From an uncultured Actinomycetes bacterium (GTDB taxonomy: Bacteria > Actinomycetota > CALGFH01): a DNA stretch of 12,482 nucleotides. The DNA lies in NCBI GenBank assembly GCA_937881255.1, contig CALGFH010000163.1, positions 1 through 12,482 of the forward strand. The letters are read 5' to 3'. This document shows, in pieces, positions 1 to 5,146 of this stretch. Position 1 is the first letter of the stretch; each line of letters starts with the position of its first letter. A model generated the notes under the pieces. It had not been told where the DNA came from, made no database searches, and saw only the letters and a list, made by a program, of their open reading frames with translations. Position numbers and translations under genes: made by a program.

Positions 1-2
1 TC

Positions 3-53
3 GCCGCCTACGCCACCTCCTGGGCCCGGGGTCTCGGCCTGCTCGACGAGTGA
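3..53 (+). CDS. 3' end of an unidentified upstream gene (partial)
   Basis: The third frame is open from the left edge and ends at TGA 51-53, giving a C-terminal tail of 16 residues, AAYATSWARGLGLLDE. Its codons have the G/C-ending third positions of the neighbouring genes. The TGA overlaps a GTG at 50-52 (GTGA), the same junction used at two other gene borders in this window, which supports a real gene end here. The tail is too short to assign a family, and no function is proposed. Confidence 0.55.
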   Translation, partial: AAYATSWARGLGLLDE

Positions 54-874
54 CCATCTGGCGGGGGGTCGGCCGGAGGGGTCCGGCCGGAGGGGTCCGG
101 GGAACCCCGAAGGGGTGCCCCGGTCGGTCGGGGGGCTCTCCCAGGGGGGTGCCCCGGTGGATCGGGGTCGGGCGGGTGCTGGGCGTCCCGGTGCGGCTGG
201 ACCTGTCGTGGTTCGTCGGGCTGGGCATCCTGGTCGCCCTGAGCCGGGAGCTGTGGGCGCCGGCGGCCACCGGGGTGGCGGCGGCGCTGTGGTCGGGGCT
301 GTTCGCGGTCGGCTTCTTCGCCTGCGTGCTGGCCCACGAGCTGGCCCACGCCCTGGTGGCCAGGGCCGTTGGGGTGCCGACGGCCGAGATCCGGCTGTTC
401 GTGTTCGGCGGGGTGGCCCGGATCGCCGGGGAGCCGGCCGGCCCCGGCGACGAGGCCCTGGTGGCCATGGCCGGGCCGCTGGCCTCGGTCACCCTGGCCG
501 GTGTGCTCGACCTGGCCAGCCGCCAGCTCGCCGGCCCGCCGGGCGACCTGCTGGCCTGGCTGTTCCTGGGCAACCTGGTCGTGGCCGGCTTCAACCTGCT
601 CCCCGGGTTCCCGCTGGACGGCGGCCGGGTGGCCAGGGCGCTGCTGTGGCGGCTCACCGGCCGGCGCCTGCTCGCGACCCGGGTGGCCGCCGCCGGCGGC
701 CGCGCCCTGGCCGCCCTGCTGGTCCTGGGCGGCGCCGGGGCCGCCCTCTGGCAGCAGACCCTCCGCTGGCTGCCCCAGGTCGTCCTCGGCCTGTTCCTGT
801 GGCAGGCCGCCACCCAGGGCGAACGCTCCGCCTTGCGCACCCACCTGCTCGCCGGGCGGGCCGAGCGCGGGTAG
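50..874 (+). CDS. M50-family site-2 intramembrane metalloprotease
   Basis: This is a small polytopic membrane zinc protease of the site-2 protease (M50) type, a family that cleaves substrates within or near the membrane. The zinc motif HELAH is at residues 96-100 (335-349), inside a hydrophobic helix. The second family signature, NLLPGFPLDGGR, is at 593-628, and its Asp190 would be the third zinc ligand. Hydrophobic segments surround both motifs. I see no PDZ or CBS domain, so this is a minimal version. The start is uncertain. GTG-50 overlaps the previous stop but makes about 35 residues of Gly/Pro/Arg-rich sequence from the repeat. GTG-149 gives a 241-residue protein beginning MPRWIGVGRVLGVPVRL, closer to the usual start of the family. 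No clear Shine-Dalgarno sequence decides between them. The substrate cannot be predicted from the sequence. Confidence 0.88.
   Translation: MTIWRGVGRRGPAGGVRGTPKGCPGRSGGSPRGVPRWIGVGRVLGVPVRLDLSWFVGLGILVALSRELWAPAATGVAAALWSGLFAVGFFACVLAHELAHALVARAVGVPTAEIRLFVFGGVARIAGEPAGPGDEALVAMAGPLASVTLAGVLDLASRQLAGPPGDLLAWLFLGNLVVAGFNLLPGFPLDGGRVARALLWRLTGRRLLATRVAAAGGRALAALLVLGGAGAALWQQTLRWLPQVVLGLFLWQAATQGERSALRTHLLAGRAERG
73..158 (+). repeat. GC-rich palindromic repeat cluster, including repeat copy 1 (87-125)
   Basis: A 14-bp unit, CCGGAGGGGTCCGG, is repeated in tandem at 73-86 and 87-100. The second unit opens a 39-bp element at 87-125 that contains GGGGAACCCC and GGGGTGCCCC mini-hairpins and recurs at 2049-2087 with 37 of 39 bases identical. 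A further partial copy, GGGGTGCCCCGGT, lies at 146-158. The cluster begins 20 bp after the GTGA junction at 50-53. The GTG-50 reading frame stays open through it, so it is either translated as a low-complexity N-terminus of the M50 protein or lies in its leader. It looks like a dispersed genomic repeat; its function is unknown. Confidence 0.75.
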
Positions 875-877
875 CCT
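870..877 (+). promoter_or_regulatory. Candidate leaderless -10 element for ttuB (GGTAGCCT)
   Basis: TAGCCT at 872-877 fits the actinobacterial TANNNT -10 pattern and ends six bases before ATG-884, so transcription would begin at or near the start codon. The AI-2E gene has the identical layout (TAGCAT, six bases, ATG). No recognisable -35 is seen, and the TAG is also the stop codon of the M50 gene, so chance is possible. Confidence 0.4.
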
Positions 878-883
878 TTGCCC

Positions 884-1087
884 ATGCTTGTCACCGCCCG
901 CCTGCGGCCACCCGACCGTGTCGTCGAGGTGGCCGACGTCCGCCGCGTCGCCGACCTGCTGGCCCGCCTGGAGGTGCTCCCCGGGGCGGTCCTCGTGATC
1001 CGCGACGGCGCCCTGCTGACCAGCCAGGACGAGCTCCGCGACGGCGACAAGGTCGAGGTCCGGTTCGCCATCAGCGGGGGAGGCTGA
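884..1087 (+). CDS. ttuB: TtuB/ThiS/MoaD-like ubiquitin-fold sulfur carrier protein
   Basis: This is a 67-residue beta-grasp protein that would carry sulfur as a C-terminal thiocarboxylate to the thiolase encoded just downstream. The body matches what I recall of Thermus TtuB: a short N-terminal strand pair, a region like VLVIRDGALLTSQDELRDGD, and the tail AISGGG. The tail has three glycines rather than the usual terminal pair. The start is taken as ATG-884; a TTG at 878 would add two residues. No Shine-Dalgarno sequence precedes it, which fits the leaderless promoter candidate or coupling to the M50 gene, whose stop is 9 bp upstream. Only 2 bp separate its stop from the ttuA ATG. In Thermus, TtuB also modifies proteins covalently; whether this one does is unknown. 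ThiS or MoaD are alternative assignments, but adjacency to ttuA favours TtuB. Confidence 0.82.
   Translation: MLVTARLRPPDRVVEVADVRRVADLLARLEVLPGAVLVIRDGALLTSQDELRDGDKVEVRFAISGGG
1076..1083 (+). promoter_or_regulatory. Ribosome-binding site of ttuA inside the ttuB glycine codons
   Basis: GGGGGAGG at 1076-1083 lies six bases before ATG-1090 and is a strong Shine-Dalgarno sequence. The same bases are the GGG GGA GG(C) codons of the C-terminal glycines of TtuB, so one stretch serves both the carrier's reactive tail and initiation of its partner enzyme. Confidence 0.7.
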
Positions 1088-1089
1088 CG

Positions 1090-2043
1090 ATGGCGATGCG
1101 CTGCAAGCGCTGCCGGGGCACCGCCGTCATGGAGGTGCGCCGCCACAACGCCGCCTTCTGCCGCGACTGCTTCCTCCACTACGTCGGCCAGCAGGTGACC
1201 CGGGCCATCGCCAAGTACCGGATGGCCGGCCACACCGACCGGGTGCTGGTCGCGGTCTCGGGCGGCAAGGACTCCCTGGCCCTCTGGGACCTGCTGCTGG
1301 AGCTCGGCTACCAGGCCGACGGCCTCTACCTGAGCCTGGGCATCGGCGCCTACTCCGAGCGCTCCAAGGCCGTCTGCCAGGAGTTCGCCGAGGCTCGTGG
1401 GGCCACCCTGCTGGTCCACGACCTGGCCGGCGAGCACGGCTACACCATCCCCGAGGCGGCCGGCAAGGGCGGCCGCTCCTCCTGCGGGGTGTGCGGGCTG
1501 TCCAAGCGCTACGTGTTCAACCGGGCCGCCCTGGACGGCGGCTACGACGTGGTCTGCACCGGCCACAACCTCGACGACGAGGCCGCGGTGCTGTTCGGCA
1601 ACACCCTGCGCTGGGACACCGCGGCCATGGCCCGCCAGTTCCCGGTCCTGGAGGCGACCCGGCCCGGCCTGGTCAAGAAGGTCAAGCCGCTGTACCGGGT
1701 GGCCGAGCGCGAGACCGCCGCCTACTGCGTGCTCAAGGGCATCGACTACGTGGTCGAGGAGTGCCCGCTGGTCGCCGGCAACACCCAGATGCGGCACAAG
1801 GAGACCCTCAACCAGATGGAGGAGGCGGCCCCCGGCACCAAGCACAGCTTCCTGTTCGGCTACCTGGACCGGGCCGCCGCCCTGCTCAAGGTGGCCGACG
1901 ACGCCGACCTGACCGAGTGCGCCCGCTGCGGCATGACCACCCAGGCCCCCGAGGACCCCGCCTCCGAGGCGGTCTGCGCCTTCTGCCGCTCCAAGGCCCG
2001 CCTGGTCAAGACCCTGCCGATCGTCGAGGTCGCGTCGCGGTGA
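1090..2043 (+). CDS. ttuA: TtuA-type tRNA 2-thiolation enzyme (TtcA/Ncs6 superfamily)
   Basis: This 317-residue enzyme is expected to activate C2 of a tRNA uridine/ribothymidine with ATP and replace the oxygen with sulfur from thiocarboxylated TtuB. It has an N-terminal zinc ribbon (Cys5, Cys8, Cys24, Cys27), the PP-loop ATP site SGGKDS at 57-62, and GHNLDDE at 158-164. A C-terminal zinc ribbon follows (Cys277, Cys280, Cys296, Cys299). Cys132 and Cys135 in SSCGVCG, plus Cys225 in EECPL, match in spacing the three cysteines that hold the 4Fe-4S cluster in Thermus TtuA (Cys130, Cys133, Cys222 there), so all key residues are present. ATG-1090 has a strong Shine-Dalgarno sequence. The stop overlaps the trmI GTG. 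The target position (s2T54) is inferred from the TtuB and TrmI neighbours; related enzymes thiolate U34 or C32. Confidence 0.88.
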   Translation: MAMRCKRCRGTAVMEVRRHNAAFCRDCFLHYVGQQVTRAIAKYRMAGHTDRVLVAVSGGKDSLALWDLLLELGYQADGLYLSLGIGAYSERSKAVCQEFAEARGATLLVHDLAGEHGYTIPEAAGKGGRSSCGVCGLSKRYVFNRAALDGGYDVVCTGHNLDDEAAVLFGNTLRWDTAAMARQFPVLEATRPGLVKKVKPLYRVAERETAAYCVLKGIDYVVEECPLVAGNTQMRHKETLNQMEEAAPGTKHSFLFGYLDRAAALLKVADDADLTECARCGMTTQAPEDPASEAVCAFCRSKARLVKTLPIVEVASR

Positions 2044-2894
2044 GGCCACCGGAGGGGTCCGGGGAACCCCAAGGGGGTGCCCCGGTCAGACCATTGGAGG
2101 CGGGGGAGCGGGTGCTGCTCCAGGACGTCAAGGGGCGCCGCTACCTGATCACCCTGGAGGCGGGGGCGACCTTCCACACCCACAAGGGCCGCCTGGCCCA
2201 CGACCAGCTGATCGGGTCGGCCGAGGGCACCGTGGCCCGCACCGACATGGGCCAGAAGCTGCTGGTGCTGCGGCCCACCCTGGCCGACTGGGTGGTCAAG
2301 ATGCCCCGCGGCGCCCAGGTCATCTACCCCAAGGTGCTGGCCCTGATGGTGATGGCGGCCGACGTCCAGCCGGGCATGACCGTGGCCGAGGCCGGCACCG
2401 GCTCCGGGGCCCTGTCGATCGCCCTGCTCCAGGCGCTGGCCCCGGGCGGGCGGCTGCACTCCTTCGAGCGCCGTCCCGACTTCGCCGACCAGGCCCGGCG
2501 CAACGTCGAGCGCTGGTTCGGCAAGCCCCCCGACGGCTTCGAGCTCCACGAGGGCGACGTGGTCGAGGGCATCGGCACCGTCGGCCCCCTGGACCGGGTG
2601 CTGCTCGACCTGCTGGAGCCGTGGCTGGTCGTGCCCGGCGCCGCCGAGGCCGTGCGCCCGGGCGGGGTGCTGGTCTGCTTCGTGGCCACCGTGCCCCAGG
2701 TCATGCGGCTGGCCGAGGCGCTGGAGAGCTCGGCCCGCTTCGGGCTGGTCGAGACCTCGGAGGCCATCTTCCGCCCCTGGCACGTCGACGGGCTGGCCGT
2801 CCGGCCCGAGCACCGCATGGTCGGCCACACCGGCTTCCTGGTCTCGGCCCGCCGGGTCGACGGCCCCTGGCCCTCCCCGGGCCGCGTCCCCTGA
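2040..2894 (+). CDS. trmI: tRNA (adenine-N1-)-methyltransferase, m1A58, TrmI
   Basis: This S-adenosylmethionine-dependent enzyme methylates N1 of A58 in the tRNA T-loop, usually as a homotetramer. The N-terminal part reads GERVLLQDVKGRRY and FHTHKGRLAHD, the small beta domain typical of TrmI and close to what I recall of Mycobacterium tuberculosis Rv2118c. The SAM motif EAGTGSG is at residues 117-123, an acidic loop FERRPDF follows, and DLLEPW at 190-195 is the active-site motif of the family. RPEHRMVGHTGFLV near the C-terminus is also characteristic. GTG-2040 gives 284 residues and overlaps the ttuA stop (GTGA), with a weak GAGGT upstream; its first residues are encoded by repeat copy 2. TTG-2094 gives 266 residues starting three residues before GERV and is a real alternative. 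Co-transcription with ttuB-ttuA fits joint T-loop modification. Confidence 0.92.
   Translation: MRPPEGSGEPQGGAPVRPLEAGERVLLQDVKGRRYLITLEAGATFHTHKGRLAHDQLIGSAEGTVARTDMGQKLLVLRPTLADWVVKMPRGAQVIYPKVLALMVMAADVQPGMTVAEAGTGSGALSIALLQALAPGGRLHSFERRPDFADQARRNVERWFGKPPDGFELHEGDVVEGIGTVGPLDRVLLDLLEPWLVVPGAAEAVRPGGVLVCFVATVPQVMRLAEALESSARFGLVETSEAIFRPWHVDGLAVRPEHRMVGHTGFLVSARRVDGPWPSPGRVP
2049..2087 (+). repeat. GC-rich palindromic repeat, copy 2
   Basis: This 39-bp element matches 87-125 at 37 of 39 positions; the two differences are in the central spacer. It contains GGGGAACCCC and a GGGGTGCCCC hairpin. It begins six bases after the GTGA junction of ttuA and trmI. Read from GTG-2040 it encodes PEGSGEPQGGAPV without a stop. 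Copy 1 is read in a different frame, so selection on a shared peptide is unlikely. Confidence 0.78.
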
Positions 2895-2931
2895 CCGTTT
2901 GCGACCCGGGATCGGGGGGGAGGCAGCGGTT

Positions 2932-2939
2932 GGAGGTGA
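2932..2939 (+). promoter_or_regulatory. Strong Shine-Dalgarno sequence setting the csbD start
   Basis: GGAGGTGA at 2932-2939 is a near-perfect complement of the 16S rRNA 3' tail and lies seven bases before GTG-2947. It selects that GTG over the upstream in-frame TTG at 2899. Confidence 0.7.
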
Positions 2940-2946
2940 TGCCCCA

Positions 2947-3123
2947 GTGGCGACCGACGACAAGCTTCGCAACCAGGGCGAGGACCTGAAGGGCAAGGCC
3001 AAGGAGACCATCGGCCGGGCCACCGACGACGAGGAGCTGGAGGCGGCGGGCCGCACCGACCAGACCAAGTCGAGCCTCAAGCAGGCCGGCGAGAAGGTGA
3101 AGGACGCCATCAAGGACGCCTGA
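2947..3123 (+). CDS. CsbD-like stress response protein
   Basis: This is a 58-residue, highly charged, Lys/Glu/Asp-rich protein. It begins with VATDDKLRNQGEDLKGKAKE and then repeats the pattern (AAGRTDQTKSSLKQAGEKVKDA). The short repeats of the form GKAKE-IG-ATDDEEL-A-G are typical of the CsbD family, small helical proteins induced by general stress in many bacteria and of unknown biochemical role. The strong Shine-Dalgarno sequence sets GTG-2947 as start. The gene begins 52 bp after trmI and ends 17 bp before a strong hairpin, so it seems to be the last gene of the first block. I see no functional link to the proteasome genes that follow. Confidence 0.85.
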   Translation: MATDDKLRNQGEDLKGKAKETIGRATDDEELEAAGRTDQTKSSLKQAGEKVKDAIKDA

Positions 3124-3139
3124 GCCGCTGCCGATCACA

Positions 3140-3173
3140 GACCGGGCCGCCACCGCCAAGGTGCGGCCCGGTC
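3140..3173 (+). terminator. Hairpin, probable terminator after csbD
   Basis: GACCGGGCCGC at 3140-3150 pairs perfectly with GCGGCCCGGTC at 3163-3173. The 12-base loop can extend the stem by three more pairs past a one-base bulge. No T-run follows, so it is either an actinobacterial-style terminator without a U-tract or a processing/stability hairpin. Its place between csbD and the promoter candidates for mpa supports transcript separation. Confidence 0.6.
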
Positions 3174-3193
3174 GTCGCATTCGGGGGAGGGCC

Positions 3194-3201
3194 GGTAGCA
3201 T
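3194..3201 (+). promoter_or_regulatory. Candidate distal -10 element for mpa (GGTAGCAT)
   Basis: TAGCAT at 3196-3201 fits TANNNT and shares the octamer GGTAGC(A/C)T with three other gene 5' regions here. It lies between the csbD hairpin and mpa, where a promoter for the proteasome block is expected. No -35 match is visible. Confidence 0.35.
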
Positions 3202-3240
3202 GGCCGCTGCGGACTACTCCCAGATTTCGTCACAAGCGCG

Positions 3241-3259
3241 CTATCGGAAGAGCCGATAG
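3241..3259. promoter_or_regulatory. Inverted repeat upstream of mpa, possible operator
   Basis: CTATCGG at 3241-3247 and CCGATAG at 3253-3259 are perfect 7-bp arms around a five-base centre (AAGAG). It is markedly more A/T-rich than its surroundings. It lies between the two promoter candidates, centred about 54 bases before the start site predicted for the proximal one, a position suited to a dimeric regulator. A small RNA hairpin is the alternative. Confidence 0.4.
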
Positions 3260-3289
3260 GGTTTAGGCAACTCTACCTAGCCATCCATC

Positions 3290-3297
3290 GGTAGCCT
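3290..3297 (+). promoter_or_regulatory. Candidate proximal -10 element for mpa (GGTAGCCT)
   Basis: TAGCCT at 3292-3297 would place the transcript start near 3304, leaving a leader of about 19 bases that includes AAGGGGGG (3309-3316), six bases before GTG-3323. This is a compact and plausible promoter layout, but the -35 region shows no consensus match. Confidence 0.45.
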
Positions 3298-3322
3298 CCA
3301 CACCGCCGAAGGGGGGACTCAC

Positions 3323-5107
3323 GTGAAGGACGCCGACCGCTCCCGGCCGTCTCGGTCCCGTCGCGACCCCGACCCCAACCTCGAGGAGGCCTCTGAACCG
3401 ACCGAGCTGCAGCGCCAGATCCAGTTCCTCGAGGAGGAGACGGCCTTGCTCCGCCGCCGCCTACAGGACTCGCCCCGGCAGGTCCGGGTGCTCGAGGAGC
3501 GCCTGCTCGAGACCAAGGGCCAGCTCGCCCAGGCCCTCTCCCAGAACGAGCGCCTGGCCGCCACCCTCCGGGAGGCCCGGGAGCAGATCATCGCCCTCAA
3601 GGAAGAGGTCGAGAAGCTCACCGCCCCACCCTCCGGCTTCGGGGTCTTCCTGGGCGTCAACGAGGACGGCACCATCAACCTGTCCTCGGGCGGGCGCAAG
3701 CTGCGGGTCAACGTCCACCCCGACATCGACCCCAAGTCGCTCCAGCCCGGCCAGGAGCTGATGCTCAACGAGGCCCTCAACGTGGTCGAGGCCTGCGCCT
3801 ACGAGGTCCAGGGCGAGGTCGTGCAGCTCAAGGAGATGCTCGGGCTGGACCGGGCCCTGGTCATCGGCAACGCCGACGAGGAGCGGGTGGTGCAGATCGG
3901 CGAGCCGCTGCGCAACCGCACCCTGCGGGCCGGCGACTCGCTGCTGCTGGACGTCCGCTCCGGGTTCGTGCTCGAGCACCTGCCCAAGCCGGAGGTCGAG
4001 GAGCTCATCCTGGAAGAGGTGCCCGACATCTCCTACCAGGACATCGGCGGCCTCGGCGACCAGATCGAGCAGATCCGCGACGCCGTCGAGCTGCCCTTCC
4101 TGCACGCCGACCTGTTCGCCGAGCACCAGCTCAAGCCGCCCAAGGGCATCCTGCTGTACGGCCCCCCGGGCTGCGGCAAGACCCTGATCGCCAAGGCGGT
4201 GGCCAACTCGCTGGCCAAGAAGGTGGCCGAGGTCACCGGCCAGCCCAGCGGGCGCAGCTACTTCCTCAACATCAAGGGCCCCGAGCTGCTCAACAAGTAC
4301 GTCGGGGAGACCGAGCGGCACATCCGCCTGGTCTTCCAGCGGGCCCGGGAGAAGGCCAGCGAGGGCACCCCGGTGATCGTGTTCTTCGACGAGATGGACT
4401 CGATCTTCCGGACCCGCGGCTCGGGGGTGTCCTCGGACGTCGAGAACACCATCGTGCCCCAGCTGCTGTCCGAGATCGACGGGGTCGAGCAGCTCAAGAA
4501 CGTGATCGTGATCGGCGCCTCCAACCGCGAGGACATGATCGACCCGGCCATCCTGCGGCCGGGACGGCTGGACGTGAAGATCAAGATCGAGCGGCCCGAC
4601 GCCTCGGCGGCCAGGGACATCTTCTCCAAGTACCTGCTGGCGTCGCTGCCCCTGGCCGAGGACGTGGTCGCCTCGGCCGGCGGGGACCGCGAGGCCGCCC
4701 TGGCCCGGATCATCGACGAGGGCGTCAAGCGGATGTACTCCGACGCCGACGAGAACCGCTTCCTCGAGGTCACCTACGCCAACGGCGACAAGGAGGTCCT
4801 GTACTTCAAGGACTTCAACTCCGGCGCCATGATCGAGAACATCGTCAGCCGGGCCAAGAAGATGGCCATCAAGCGGTTCCTGGAGACCGGCGAGAAGGGC
4901 ATCAAGGCGGCCGACCTGTTCGCCGCCGTGACCGACGAGTTCAAGGAGAACGAGGACCTGCCCAACACCACCAACCCCGACGACTGGGCGCGGATCTCGG
5001 GCAAGAAGGGCGAGCGCATCGTGTACGTGCGGACCCTGATCGAGGGGGGCAACTCCAAGGACCTCGGACGCACCATCGAGCAGGTCAACGCCGGGCAGTA
5101 CCTGTAG
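3323..5107 (+). CDS. mpa: Proteasome-associated AAA+ ATPase Mpa/ARC
   Basis: This 594-residue hexameric unfoldase captures pupylated proteins and threads them into the 20S core. An N-terminal coiled coil at about residues 27-98 is the Pup-binding region. Two OB-fold segments follow at about 100-225, then the AAA+ module. Walker A GPPGCGKT is at 280-287, Walker B FFDEMD has Asp356 and Glu357, and ASNREDMIDPAILRPGRLD carries the sensor and arginine-finger region. The C-terminus is GQYL, the tail with penultimate tyrosine that docks into the alpha-ring pockets of the core, so proteasome coupling appears intact. GTG-3323 has a good Shine-Dalgarno sequence (3309-3316). It is the first gene of the proteasome block; dop starts 39 bp after it. 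The length and domain order match actinobacterial ARC/Mpa. Confidence 0.97.
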   Translation: MKDADRSRPSRSRRDPDPNLEEASEPTELQRQIQFLEEETALLRRRLQDSPRQVRVLEERLLETKGQLAQALSQNERLAATLREAREQIIALKEEVEKLTAPPSGFGVFLGVNEDGTINLSSGGRKLRVNVHPDIDPKSLQPGQELMLNEALNVVEACAYEVQGEVVQLKEMLGLDRALVIGNADEERVVQIGEPLRNRTLRAGDSLLLDVRSGFVLEHLPKPEVEELILEEVPDISYQDIGGLGDQIEQIRDAVELPFLHADLFAEHQLKPPKGILLYGPPGCGKTLIAKAVANSLAKKVAEVTGQPSGRSYFLNIKGPELLNKYVGETERHIRLVFQRAREKASEGTPVIVFFDEMDSIFRTRGSGVSSDVENTIVPQLLSEIDGVEQLKNVIVIGASNREDMIDPAILRPGRLDVKIKIERPDASAARDIFSKYLLASLPLAEDVVASAGGDREAALARIIDEGVKRMYSDADENRFLEVTYANGDKEVLYFKDFNSGAMIENIVSRAKKMAIKRFLETGEKGIKAADLFAAVTDEFKENEDLPNTTNPDDWARISGKKGERIVYVRTLIEGGNSKDLGRTIEQVNAGQYL

Positions 5108-5146
5108 GCTTCGGCCCAGGGCTCGCCGGGGAGAGGGAAACGACGG

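Noticed and set aside
87..125. Repeat copies considered as a CRISPR array or terminator.
   Set aside because: There are only two distant copies with no regular spacers, and one lies only six bases after a gene overlap with the downstream gene reading through it, which does not suit a terminator.
1860..3113. Long minus-strand open frame opposite trmI and csbD.
   Set aside because: It is a GC-driven shadow, rich in Gly/Gln/Asp/Val with no domain, and is fully antisense to well-supported genes.
3200..3259. A 19-codon open frame (MAAADYSQISSQARYRKSR) with GGGGGAGGG eight bases upstream, ending inside the inverted repeat before mpa; possible leader peptide.
   Set aside because: Its ATG overlaps the TAGCAT promoter candidate, it resembles no known leader and there is no attenuator-like structure around it. 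Kept only as a remote possibility.
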